A DNA stretch of 36,481 bases from an uncultured Campylobacterales bacterium (GTDB taxonomy: Bacteria > Campylobacterota > Campylobacteria > Campylobacterales > CACVAW01), in contig CACVAW010000023.1 of assembly GCA_902727925.1 (NCBI GenBank), positions 1 to 36,481 of the forward strand. The letters run 5' to 3'. Shown here piece after piece: positions 25,304-32,489 of this stretch. Positions within the stretch are counted from its first letter, which is position 1, and every line of letters begins with the position of its first letter. The notes below the pieces were generated by a model, which was not told the DNA's origin, ran no database searches, and saw only the letters and a list, made by a program, of their open reading frames with translations. The translations under genes and the position numbers were made by a program.

Positions 25304-27042
25304 GAATTAGGTTTAGATTATTTCCTTTTTTAAGATGGGCGAATCCTTTTAAAAATAAAAAAATATTTACAGCAGATATTATAGCTGGTATTACAGTAGC
25401 ACTTGTTCTTATTCCACAATCTATGGCTTATGCTCAAATTGCAGGACTTCCACCTCATATAGGTTTGTACTCATCATTTTTACCTGTTGTTGTAGCATCT
25501 TTATGGGGGTCATCTAGTCAGCTTTCTACTGGACCAGTAGCACTTGTTTCTATTATGAGTGTAGCAGTTATTGGGCAACTTGGCTTAGCCACAGTTGAAG
25601 AATTTATTTTATATTCTTCGGTATTAGCAATTATGATAGGTATTATCAAAATAGTGGTTGGAGCCTTGCATATGGGTGCTCTTGTGGATTTCATTTCAAA
25701 ACCTGTTATTGTTGGGTTTACAAATGCGGCTGCAATAATAATAGGAAGTACACAAATAGATAAATTTTTTGGATTTTCAAATGTTGAAAAGCAAGAATAT
25801 CATTTTCAAAAACTTATTAATATTTTTTCTATGATTCCTGATACTCATTTGATTACTTTATTAATGACTCTTTTTTCATTTTTTCTTTATCTTTGTATTA
25901 AATATTTTTTTCCCAAAATGCCTACAATATTAATAGTTGTTACTATCTGTACTATAGTTTCATATTTTACAAAATATAGTATGCTTGGAGGAGATATCAT
26001 AGGGGCAGTTCCTAGTGGATTACCAAGCTTTTCTATACCTGTATTTAGATGGGAAGTAGTACAAGAACTTATGTTGTCTTCGTTTGTTATTGCTCTTTTG
26101 GGTTTTGTTGAAGTTGTTTCTATAGGCAAAACAATAGCTATCAAAACAAGACAACAAGTTTCAGCTAATCAAGAGTTTATAGGTCAAGGTATATCAAATA
26201 TAGTGTCAGGATTATTTCAAGGATATAGTGTTTCTGGTTCATTTTCAAGGTCAGCTCTTAATTTTGCTTCTGGAGCAGTTACTGGTTTTTCTTCTATTGT
26301 TACAGCTATATTTATAGGTGTTGCTTTACTTTATCTTACTCCTATGTTTTATCATATACCAACAGCTACTCTTGGCGTAATAATATTGATGATTGTAGTA
26401 AACCTTATTTCTTTTAAGCCATTATTAAGAGCTTGGAGGTTTTCTAAAAATGAGAGCATTATAGGTTTTGCTGTTTTCTTTTTAACCCTTTTTAGTGCAC
26501 CTCATATAGAAAATGGAATACTAATAGGAATGTTTTGCTCTATTGGTCTTTATATGTTTAAAACTATGAAACCAAGACTTGTTGAAGTAGCGATGCATGA
26601 AGATAAAACATTAAGATCAGCTTCATTATGGGATCTAAAAACTTCAGATGATATATCATTCTTTAGATATGATGGGGACTTATATTTTGGCAATACTGGT
26701 TACTTTGAAGGAAAACTTTTAAACCTTACATCTATAAAAAAAGATTTAAAAGTTGTAATTATCAATATGGAGTCAGTTGGAAAGATAGATGTTACAGGAG
26801 AAGATGCATTAAACAGATTACATGATAGGTTCAAAGAAAATGGAATTGAGTTATATTTAGTCAAGCCTAAAAGAGAGATATTAAGAGTACTTAGAAGAAC
26901 AAAACTATATAGAAAAATTGGAGCTAAGAATATATTTAAACGAAAAATTGATGCTATATATAGTGCTCATGATAGATGGGGAGTTAATATTGCACCTCTT
27001 ATTGGTGTTAATTATACTCAAGGTTCAGAGTACGCAATATAA
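25300..27042 (+). CDS. SulP-family anion permease with STAS domain
   Basis: This 580-residue inner-membrane transporter has the SulP core (about residues 20-425) and a C-terminal STAS domain (about 445-545). Family blocks include ADIIAGITVALVLIPQSMAYAQIAGLPPHIGLYSSFLPVVVASLWGSSSQLSTGPVA in the first helices, split here only for description, and FQGYSVSGSFSRSALNFASGA in the middle. DLKVVIINMESVGKIDVTGEDAL is the STAS beta strand and helix. The substrate may be sulfate, bicarbonate or another anion and cannot be told. The ATG overlaps the BatD stop (ATGA). A terminator is not evident after it, and the next gene has its own promoter. Confidence 0.92.
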   Translation: MRIRFRLFPFLRWANPFKNKKIFTADIIAGITVALVLIPQSMAYAQIAGLPPHIGLYSSFLPVVVASLWGSSSQLSTGPVALVSIMSVAVIGQLGLATVEEFILYSSVLAIMIGIIKIVVGALHMGALVDFISKPVIVGFTNAAAIIIGSTQIDKFFGFSNVEKQEYHFQKLINIFSMIPDTHLITLLMTLFSFFLYLCIKYFFPKMPTILIVVTICTIVSYFTKYSMLGGDIIGAVPSGLPSFSIPVFRWEVVQELMLSSFVIALLGFVEVVSIGKTIAIKTRQQVSANQEFIGQGISNIVSGLFQGYSVSGSFSRSALNFASGAVTGFSSIVTAIFIGVALLYLTPMFYHIPTATLGVIILMIVVNLISFKPLLRAWRFSKNESIIGFAVFFLTLFSAPHIENGILIGMFCSIGLYMFKTMKPRLVEVAMHEDKTLRSASLWDLKTSDDISFFRYDGDLYFGNTGYFEGKLLNLTSIKKDLKVVIINMESVGKIDVTGEDALNRLHDRFKENGIELYLVKPKREILRVLRRTKLYRKIGAKNIFKRKIDAIYSAHDRWGVNIAPLIGVNYTQGSEYAI

Positions 27043-27090
27043 AGGTCTAGTATTTATTTAATAAATGATAGTTTTTAAAAAAATATAAGG

Positions 27091-27096
27091 TAGAAT
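27091..27096 (+). promoter_or_regulatory. Predicted -10 box of the EGKCG-lipoprotein operon
   Basis: TAGAAT at 27091-27096 follows an A/T tract and GG in the same order as the hpf promoter. No clear -35 is present. The start of transcription would be near 27103, giving a 45-base leader that ends in AAAGGAG (27136-27142). I see no recognisable metal-regulator operator, although a non-palindromic site could be missed. Confidence 0.45.
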
Positions 27097-27147
27097 ACAC
27101 GTTAGTTTAATTTGGATCATTCAAGTTAAAAAATTAAAGGAGTTTAT

Positions 27148-27861
27148 GTGAAGAAAATGTTTTATTTGGTATTAGTTACTTTTGTACTAATGGGTTTTGT
27201 TGGGTGTGGTGACGATGATGGTTGTGGTTACGGTAAAGATTGTAACAGTAGTGCTATAAAAAAAGATGTAAAAACAGACTCTAAGTGTGGACCTGGTAAA
27301 TGTGGTGAAGGTAAGTGTGGAAACGCTAAAAAAGCTGATACTAAGTGTGGTGAAGGCAAATGTGGAACTGCAAAGAAAACAGAAACTAAATGTGGTGAAG
27401 GTAAGTGTGGAGCTGTTACTAAAACGGTAAATACTGTGAAAACTACGGCTACATCTGTTAAAGATAGTGCTGTTAATACTGCTATTAATGCAAAAGATAC
27501 TGTAGTTGATACGGCTGTTAATTCTAAAGATGCTGTTGTTAACACTGCTATTAACGCAAAAAATACTGTAGTTAATGCAGCTGCTAATTCTAAAGACGCT
27601 GTAGTTAATACTGCTGTCAATGCAAAAGATGCTGTAGTTAATAAATATTCTGAAGTAAAAGATTCTGTAACTGGTACTACTAGTAATGTTAAAAATACTG
27701 TAGTTAACAAAGTGAGTGATATAAAAACTGAAGCAACAAGTTCAGTAGAAACTAAATGTGGTGCAGGAAAATGTGGAACTGCAAAAGTTACTAGTAAAGT
27801 GAGTGAAGTAAAAACTGACGCAGTAAATGCGTTAGAAGATAGAGTTAACCAAGGCTGGTAA
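27148..27861 (+). CDS. Predicted lipoprotein with EGKCG clusters and 11-residue repeats (HvfA-like?)
   Basis: The 237-residue protein has a signal ending in a lipobox-like FVGC with C20, so it is probably a lipoprotein. Residues 46-88 carry seven KCG units, three of them in EGKCG (54-58, 69-73, 84-88) and one PGKCG; a second pair at 203-210 ends in AGKCG. With C26 and C32 there are 12 cysteines. Between the clusters lie nine exact-length 11-residue repeats (104-202, e.g. SKDAVVNTAIN) that look like an amphipathic LEA-type helix. EGKCG is the core motif of HvfA-type RiPP precursors, whose cysteines MNIO enzymes turn into copper-binding oxazolone/thioamide groups. GTG 27148 is the start, 5 bases after AGGAG; an ATG two bases earlier runs straight into TGA. 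A DoxX gene follows after 2 bases. The RiPP idea is inference. Confidence 0.8.
   Translation: MKKMFYLVLVTFVLMGFVGCGDDDGCGYGKDCNSSAIKKDVKTDSKCGPGKCGEGKCGNAKKADTKCGEGKCGTAKKTETKCGEGKCGAVTKTVNTVKTTATSVKDSAVNTAINAKDTVVDTAVNSKDAVVNTAINAKNTVVNAAANSKDAVVNTAVNAKDAVVNKYSEVKDSVTGTTSNVKNTVVNKVSDIKTEATSSVETKCGAGKCGTAKVTSKVSEVKTDAVNALEDRVNQGW
27283..27411 (+). repeat. KCGEGKCG-coding repeat cluster
   Basis: Two 45-base units (15 residues each) begin at 27343 and 27388 with KCGEGKCG. A third, extended copy starts at 27283 with an extra KCGPG. The cluster encodes seven cysteines in 43 residues. Confidence 0.8.
27457..27753 (+). repeat. Nine tandem 33-base repeats coding an 11-residue motif
   Basis: Residues 104-202 of the lipoprotein split into nine 11-residue units with consensus (A/S/V)K(D/N)(A/T)VVN(T)A(V/I)N and no gaps. 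The central five alternate between AK- and SK-starting units, so a 66-base higher-order duplication is likely. Units decay toward the 3' end (VKDSVTGTTSN, IKTEATSSVET). Confidence 0.85.
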
Positions 27862-27863
27862 TA

Positions 27864-28289
27864 ATGTTTACTTTTTTTGAATTAATTTTTAATAGTATTC
27901 AAAGTCTAGCATTATTATTTGCTAGACTTCTTGTTGCTTATGGCTTTTATGAACCTGCAAAAAATAAGCTAATGGACATAGAAGGAACTACTAATTTTTT
28001 TACCAGTATCAATATCCCAATGCCGGAGATTAGTGCTTATTTAGCTGCTGGAACAGAAATAGTAGGTGTACTTTTGCTTACATTTGGACTATTTACAAGA
28101 CTTATTTCTATACCTTTACTTTTTGTTATGGGTGTAGCTATATTTGTTGTGCATTTTGATGCTGGATTTAGTGCAGCTGCTAATGGTTTTGAAATACCGC
28201 TTTATTATGCATCTTTTTTAATGATATTTTTATCATTTGGATCAGGTAAGTTTAGTCTTGATTATTTACTTTTCCAGAAAAATAGATAA
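27864..28289 (+). CDS. DoxX-family membrane protein (HvfX-like)
   Basis: The 141-residue protein has four membrane helices in the DoxX pattern. LALLFARLLVAYGFYEPAKNKLMDI is helix 1 and its conserved loop, SINIPMPEISAYLAAGTEIVGVLLLTFGLFTRLISIPLL are helices 2-3, and GFEIPLYYASFLMIFLSFGSGKFSLDYLL is helix 4. This form closely resembles the DoxX proteins found in Hvf-type operons with EGKCG precursors and MNIO enzymes. It starts 2 bases after the lipoprotein stop with only AAGG upstream, so it is probably translated by coupling. DoxX proteins are linked to thiol and redox roles in membranes, but the exact function here is not known. No hvfB or hvfC follows; rpmE is next. Confidence 0.88.
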   Translation: MFTFFELIFNSIQSLALLFARLLVAYGFYEPAKNKLMDIEGTTNFFTSINIPMPEISAYLAAGTEIVGVLLLTFGLFTRLISIPLLFVMGVAIFVVHFDAGFSAAANGFEIPLYYASFLMIFLSFGSGKFSLDYLLFQKNR

Positions 28290-28325
28290 TTCAAAAAAAA
28301 TCTTGCTTTTATAATTTTAAAAAGA

Positions 28326-28331
28326 TATAAT
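28326..28331 (+). promoter_or_regulatory. -10 box of rpmE
   Basis: A perfect TATAAT stands 82 bases before the rpmE ATG. Transcription would begin near 28337-28339, exactly at the TTCCCC that forms the outer arm of the leader structure. Confidence 0.6.
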
Positions 28332-28336
28332 TTCAG

Positions 28337-28394
28337 TTCCCCTCCCCCCATGGTAGTGAGTTCGCTCACTACCAACCATCTTATTTTTGGGGAA
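28337..28394 (+). promoter_or_regulatory. Structured rpmE leader, candidate ribosomal-protein regulatory RNA
   Basis: A perfect 10-bp hairpin TGGTAGTGAG (28351-28360), TTCG loop, CTCACTACCA (28365-28374) is enclosed by a second pairing of TTCCCC (28337-28342) with GGGGAA (28389-28394). A C-rich run CCCCTCCCCCC lies in the 5' side. The ribosome site GAAGGA (28401-28406) follows just downstream. L31 genes in other phyla carry autoregulatory leaders, so a similar device is plausible here. A T-rich stretch (28381-28388) lies seven bases past the hairpin, so attenuation is an alternative. Confidence 0.55.
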
Positions 28395-28412
28395 TAATCA
28401 GAAGGAATTTTT

Positions 28413-28616
28413 ATGAAAAATGATATTCATCCAGCTTATGTAGAGTGTAATGTAACTTGTGCATGTGGAAATGGATTTAAAACAAAGTCAAATGTAGCTG
28501 AAATGAAGATAGATATTTGTAATGCATGTCATCCATTTTTTACAGGTAGTGAAAAAGCAGTTGATTCTGCAGGTAGAATAGAAAAATTCAAGAAAAAATA
28601 TAGTTTAGAAAAATAA
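28413..28616 (+). CDS. rpmE: 50S ribosomal protein L31, zinc-binding type
   Basis: This 67-residue protein starts [22 protein letters not shown] and has [30 protein letters not shown]. Cysteines at 13, 17, 19 and in the CNACH motif (about 37 and 40) are the zinc-binding C+ type. Loss of zinc usually leads to exchange with a C- paralogue, which is not in the window. The gene has its own promoter and a long structured leader. Confidence 0.97.
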   Translation: MKNDIHPAYVECNVTCACGNGFKTKSNVAEMKIDICNACHPFFTGSEKAVDSAGRIEKFKKKYSLEK

Positions 28617-28639
28617 ATAGTTTAGAAATAAAACTATTT
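28615..28639 (+). promoter_or_regulatory. AT-rich 9-bp hairpin between rpmE and rsmI
   Basis: AAATAGTTT (28615-28623) pairs perfectly with AAACTATTT (28631-28639) over a 7-base loop. It overlaps the rpmE stop codon and ends 11 bases before the rsmI TTG. There is no T-run. It may reduce read-through or limit rsmI translation. Confidence 0.4.
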
Positions 28640-28650
28640 AAGAATATAAA

Positions 28651-29457
28651 TTGTTTTATTTTATTCCTACTCCAATAGGGAACTTAAAAGACATATCTTT
28701 AAGAACATTTGATGTTCTTAAAGATATAGATATTATCCTTTGTGAAGATACAAGGGTAACTAAAAAACTTCTCTCCTTAACCAATAATTTCCAACTCAAA
28801 TCAGACATAAAGTTCATATCCGTTCATTCTCATAACGAAAGTAATTTTGTATCAAAGCTAGATATTGACTTTTTTGATCAAAATATAGCTTATATGAGTG
28901 ATGCAGGAATGCCTTGTGTTAGTGATCCAGGTGCTTTAATCGTATCATATCTATTAGATAACAATATAAGCTATGAAGTGCTACCAGGTGCAAATGCTAT
29001 TCTGTTGGCATATGCTTCAAGTGGATTTACAAATAAAGAGTTTAAATTCTTTGGATTCTTACCACACAGGGGCAGAACTAGAAGTCTAGAACTACAAAGA
29101 GTTGTAAATAGTGGTTGTATAAGTATAGTATATGAATCTCCATATAGATTACTTAGCTTCTTTGAAGAATTAGTTACTATTAATCCCAGTTTAAACGTAT
29201 TTGTTATAAAAGAAGCTACAAAACTTTATGAATATAAGTTAAGAGGTAGCGCTAAAGATGTTTATGATATCTTAAAGTCTTCAGCTACAATAAAAGGTGA
29301 GTGGTGTATAGTTCTTGAGTCTAAGAGTTCGGTGACTTCTACCTTACTTGCTCAGGATGTAATGGACTTAAATATCTCTCCCAAAGAAAAAGCAAAGTTA
29401 TTATCAAAACTATCAAATAAAAGTATTAAAGAATGTTACCAAGAGTTAATAGGTTAA
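28651..29457 (+). CDS. rsmI: 16S rRNA (cytidine(1402)-2'-O)-methyltransferase
   Basis: The 268-residue enzyme methylates the 2'-O of C1402 of 16S rRNA. FYFIPTPIGNLKDISLRTFDVL opens the protein, LCEDTRVTKKLL follows near 32, and the SAM-site block AYMSDAGMPCVSDPGALIVSYLLD lies near 85-108. FFGFLPHRGRTR and VYESPYRLLSFFEEL are further RsmI marks. The best start is TTG 28651, since homologues start at this point and no ATG or GTG is near; only a weak AAGAA precedes it. The end overlaps the next gene by 25 bases. Confidence 0.94.
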   Translation: MFYFIPTPIGNLKDISLRTFDVLKDIDIILCEDTRVTKKLLSLTNNFQLKSDIKFISVHSHNESNFVSKLDIDFFDQNIAYMSDAGMPCVSDPGALIVSYLLDNNISYEVLPGANAILLAYASSGFTNKEFKFFGFLPHRGRTRSLELQRVVNSGCISIVYESPYRLLSFFEELVTINPSLNVFVIKEATKLYEYKLRGSAKDVYDILKSSATIKGEWCIVLESKSSVTSTLLAQDVMDLNISPKEKAKLLSKLSNKSIKECYQELIG

Positions 29458-30425
29458 GATTATTAGCAGAGTTTGAGAAGCAAAAAGCTATCTTGATTGT
29501 TTTTCCTCATGAAAATAGTGATTGGAACATATATCTTATAGAAGCTCAAAAAGAGTTTACCTATATTATTAATAAAATAAGAAAATTTCAACAAGTATAT
29601 TTATTATGTGATAATGTAAATAGAGTTAAGTATTTTTTTGATGATTATGAGAATCTTGAATTTATAGAAATACAGACTAATGATACCTGGTGTAGAGATT
29701 TTGCCTCTATTGGTGTTAAGTTTGATAATGATATTTATAACATGGATTTTAATTTTAATGCTTGGGGTGAGAAGTTTGAATTTGATTTAGACAACCTAGT
29801 ATCAAAAGAGCTTGAAGCTAAAGGATACATTGCTAATAGAGTAGGGGATAGTTTTATTCTTGAGGGTGGAGCAATAGATAGTGATGGTAAGGGCGTATTA
29901 TTAACAAACCATTGTTTACTACAAAGACATAAAAAATTATCTAAAACTCAAATAATAAACAAATTAAAAGATGTTTTTAGTCTTGTAAAAGTTCATTTTT
30001 TAGAATCTGGTAGTTTAATAGGTGATGATACAGATGCCCATATAGATACACTAGCTAGGTTTGTTAATGAGTATACTATTGTGTATTCATATTGCCAGAA
30101 GTCAGATATTCATTTTAAAGAACTTGATTCTATGAAAAAAGAGTTAGAAAAATTAACAGATATAAATGGAGATAAATATACATTAATCCCTATGTATATA
30201 CCAAAGCCTATTTACTATAAAGGTGAGAGGCTTCCTGCTACTTATACTAATTTTTTGATTACAAATTATGCAGTTTTTGTTCCTACATATGAAGATGAGA
30301 ATGACATTAAAGCCTTAAAAATATTTAAAACTCTTTTTCCTAATAGACAGATTGTTGATATAAATTGTAAGTTTTTAATAAGGCAAGGTGGAAGCTTACA
30401 TTGTTCTACAATGCAGTTGTATTAA
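29433..30425 (+). CDS. aguA: Agmatine deiminase family protein
   Basis: The 330-residue protein belongs to the guanidino-modifying (PAD_porph) family, which hydrolyses agmatine to N-carbamoylputrescine and ammonia in the polyamine route. Active-site elements are NDTWCRDFASIGV (about 86-98), NFNAWG, ILEGGAIDSDGKGVLLTNHCLL, DDTDAHIDTLARFV (conserved His/Asp) and GGSLHCSTMQ with nucleophile C324. H. pylori has a characterised agmatine deiminase of this type; peptidyl-arginine activity is a less likely option. I keep ATG 29433 though it overlaps rsmI, as no better start is seen. The stop lies in a hairpin shared with the convergent trxA. Confidence 0.87.
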   Translation: MLPRVNRLRLLAEFEKQKAILIVFPHENSDWNIYLIEAQKEFTYIINKIRKFQQVYLLCDNVNRVKYFFDDYENLEFIEIQTNDTWCRDFASIGVKFDNDIYNMDFNFNAWGEKFEFDLDNLVSKELEAKGYIANRVGDSFILEGGAIDSDGKGVLLTNHCLLQRHKKLSKTQIINKLKDVFSLVKVHFLESGSLIGDDTDAHIDTLARFVNEYTIVYSYCQKSDIHFKELDSMKKELEKLTDINGDKYTLIPMYIPKPIYYKGERLPATYTNFLITNYAVFVPTYEDENDIKALKIFKTLFPNRQIVDINCKFLIRQGGSLHCSTMQLY

Positions 30426-30449
30426 GAGAAGGATCAATCCTTCCCTTAA
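30422..30449. terminator. Hairpin between convergent genes, probable bidirectional terminator
   Basis: TTAAGAGAAGGAT (30422-30434) pairs with ATCCTTCCCTTAA (30437-30449), 12 of 13 positions, nearly without loop. It lies between the ends of the agmatine deiminase gene (+) and trxA (-), and its left arm contains the deiminase stop codon. There is no long T-run on either side, so termination efficiency is uncertain. Confidence 0.6.
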
Positions 30450-30465
30450 GTAAGTAAATAGCTCT

Positions 30466-30783
30466 TTATATTAAAGAATCAATTTTTTGAGCTAGAGTAT
30501 CTTTAGATACTGCTCCCATTATTTGATCTTTTAATTCGCCATCTTTGAAAAATAGTATAGTCGGAATACTTCTAATACCAAATTTTACAGCAAGATCTTT
30601 TTCTGCGTCAGTGTCTACTTTGCAGATATTAGCTTTTCCTTCATAGTCAGTTGCTAATTCATCTATTATTGGTCCTAACATTCTACATGGTCCGCACCAA
30701 GTAGCCCAAAAGTCTACTAGAGATACACCGCTTTTTATTGTTTCATCAAAATTTGATGAATTTAATTCTTTATATTTACTCAT
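30466..30783 (-). CDS. trxA: Thioredoxin
   Basis: The 105-residue cytoplasmic protein has the redox motif W29-C-G-P-C33 in VDFWATWCGPCRMLGP and the cis-proline in IRSIPTILFFKDGE. Length equals a classic Trx1. It is the last gene of the minus-strand run but has a possible own promoter (TACAAT) between it and dapE. An AAGGAG ribosome site precedes the ATG. It can supply electrons to the class I ribonucleotide reductase encoded elsewhere in the window. Confidence 0.97.
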   Translation of the reverse strand: MSKYKELNSSNFDETIKSGVSLVDFWATWCGPCRMLGPIIDELATDYEGKANICKVDTDAEKDLAVKFGIRSIPTILFFKDGELKDQIMGAVSKDTLAQKIDSLI

Positions 30784-30813
30784 AGTTTAAACACTCCTTG
30801 TTTTTGATTTGAG

Positions 30814-30819
30814 ATTGTA
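30814..30819 (-). promoter_or_regulatory. Possible -10 box of trxA
   Basis: TACAAT on the minus strand lies 30 bases before the trxA ATG, directly beyond the dapE stop. No -35 is recognisable, so this is a weak prediction. Confidence 0.35.
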
Positions 30820-31914
30820 TCATATTTTTGATATTACATCTTTAAAAATTTCATAAACTTGATTAACTTCTTTTATCGATGTTCTTTCATTAATAGCATG
30901 GATAGTATCATTTATCACACCAAATTCAACTGTAGGTATATTATGTGGAGCAAAATATCTTGCATCACTAGTACCTCCAGTTGTTGATAGAGTAGGTTCT
31001 ATGTTAGTTACTTCTTTAATTGAATTTTGAACAACTTTTACTAACTTTGAGTCTTTTTGAGTAACAAAAGGAAATGAACCTTGGGTTAATTCTAATGTGT
31101 AATTTATATCTTTTAATTTTGATTCTATAAAGGTTTTTAATTTTTCTTTTGATGTTTTTGTTGAATTTCTTACATTAAACATTATTTTAACATTAGCAGG
31201 AGTTACATTTGTAACTTCCATACCACCTCTTATATCAGTAATTACAAGTAAACTAGGATCAAAAGAGTCATCCCCATCATCAAGTTTTACTCCAGCGATT
31301 GAAGAGAGTAGAGGTGCTATTATATTAATTGGATTGATACCTTTTTCAGGGTAGGCTGCGTGAGTTTGTTTACCTATGATATTAATGATACCGTTTATTG
31401 AACCACGTCTTCCAATTTTTACAGTATCACCTAAAATTTTGCTACAAGTGGGTTCTGCTACAACTCCCATATCAGGAAGTAGGTTTTTTTCTTTTAGAAC
31501 TTTAAGCATATATTGCGTGCCATCTATTCCTGGTCCTTCTTCATCACTTGTAATTAGTAAAGATAAGGTTCCATTAAAAGTTTTTGTATCTTTTATAGCT
31601 TTAATAAAACAGGTTAGACCACTTTTCATATCTTGTGCACCTCTTGCATAGATATAGCCATCCTCTTCATGCGGAATAAAAGGATCTGTTTTCCAGTTAT
31701 CTCCAGCTGGTACTACATCTATGTGTCCAGCAAAACATAAGTGAGGACCTTCACTATATTTTTTATACAAAAAAATATTTTTTACACTGTTTTTTTCATT
31801 TTCTATTATTATAAAATCACTTAAATATGATTTTAAAAAATCATAAAATCCATCTTCATCTGGTGTTAATGTTTTATAACTTAGTATTTTTTTAAATAAT
31901 GGGATAAGTTCCAT
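30820..31914 (-). CDS. dapE: Succinyl-diaminopimelate desuccinylase
   Basis: The 364-residue zinc peptidase (M20) removes succinate from N-succinyl-LL-diaminopimelate on the way to lysine and peptidoglycan. CFAGHIDVVPAGDNWKTDPF contains the HxD zinc site, GAQDMKSG the bridging aspartate, LLITSDEEGPGIDGT the catalytic glutamate pair, and GGTSDARYFAPHNIPTVEFG the C-terminal conserved block. Length is slightly below the usual 375. It starts 8 bases after the dedA stop, so it belongs to the same transcription unit. Confidence 0.94.
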   Translation of the reverse strand: MELIPLFKKILSYKTLTPDEDGFYDFLKSYLSDFIIIENEKNSVKNIFLYKKYSEGPHLCFAGHIDVVPAGDNWKTDPFIPHEEDGYIYARGAQDMKSGLTCFIKAIKDTKTFNGTLSLLITSDEEGPGIDGTQYMLKVLKEKNLLPDMGVVAEPTCSKILGDTVKIGRRGSINGIINIIGKQTHAAYPEKGINPINIIAPLLSSIAGVKLDDGDDSFDPSLLVITDIRGGMEVTNVTPANVKIMFNVRNSTKTSKEKLKTFIESKLKDINYTLELTQGSFPFVTQKDSKLVKVVQNSIKEVTNIEPTLSTTGGTSDARYFAPHNIPTVEFGVINDTIHAINERTSIKEVNQVYEIFKDVISKI

Positions 31915-31922
31915 AATCTGTA

Positions 31923-32489
31923 TTATCTTTCTTTTTTAGATGTTAGCTTAGTAATATAAAGCCATATACTTCCTAATAGAGTAAGAAGTATTATAGGCAT
32001 TACTATTTTATTCTCACCAATAAACTGTATAAAGTTTATTAGATGTTCAGCTGAATAGTAACCGCTTAATCCAAATACTAATGCCCAGAGTATAGATGCA
32101 AATATATTTAGGATATTAAATCTGGTGTAGCTATATTTACTCATTCCCATAACTATAGGTATAAGAGTTTTAACTCCATAAATATATTTTTGTACAAATA
32201 CAATTAAATCACCTTTTCTTCTCATCCAAAGAATTGAAAGAGCAAGTTTTCTTTTATGTTTAACCAAATGGGTTTTTATACTAGCTTTATTGTTTCTAGC
32301 CATATAAAATAGAAAGCTATCTCCTATTATATTAGCTATACAAGCTACTACAATAGAAGTTGTAATATCCATATTCCCCATATATGATAGTACTCCAGCT
32401 CCAACAATAGCTACAAATCCACCCCCAAAAGAGTAGAGAAATAGTAATATATATCCATAAGTGGATAATGAACTTAGAATATCTTCCAT
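31923..32489 (-). CDS. DedA/VTT-family membrane protein
   Basis: The 188-residue inner-membrane protein has a hydrophobic core of four to five helices. ANIIGDSFLFYMARNN and the following FVQKYIYGVKTLIPIVMGMSKYSYTRFNILNIFASILWA correspond to the two conserved DedA blocks (the second carries the usual R/K-F-x-P-like region as KYIYGVKTLIP). Family members are thought to move lipids such as undecaprenyl phosphate across the membrane. The ATG overlaps the pnp 3' end by 16 bases. Substrate is unknown. Confidence 0.88.
   Translation of the reverse strand: MEDILSSLSTYGYILLFLYSFGGGFVAIVGAGVLSYMGNMDITTSIVVACIANIIGDSFLFYMARNNKASIKTHLVKHKRKLALSILWMRRKGDLIVFVQKYIYGVKTLIPIVMGMSKYSYTRFNILNIFASILWALVFGLSGYYSAEHLINFIQFIGENKIVMPIILLTLLGSIWLYITKLTSKKER

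Noticed and set aside
27228-27710. 160-codon open frame on the minus strand opposite the lipoprotein
   Set aside because: It is the antisense of the 33- and 45-base coding repeats, is made of repeated low-complexity residues, has no ribosome site and disappears outside the repeats.
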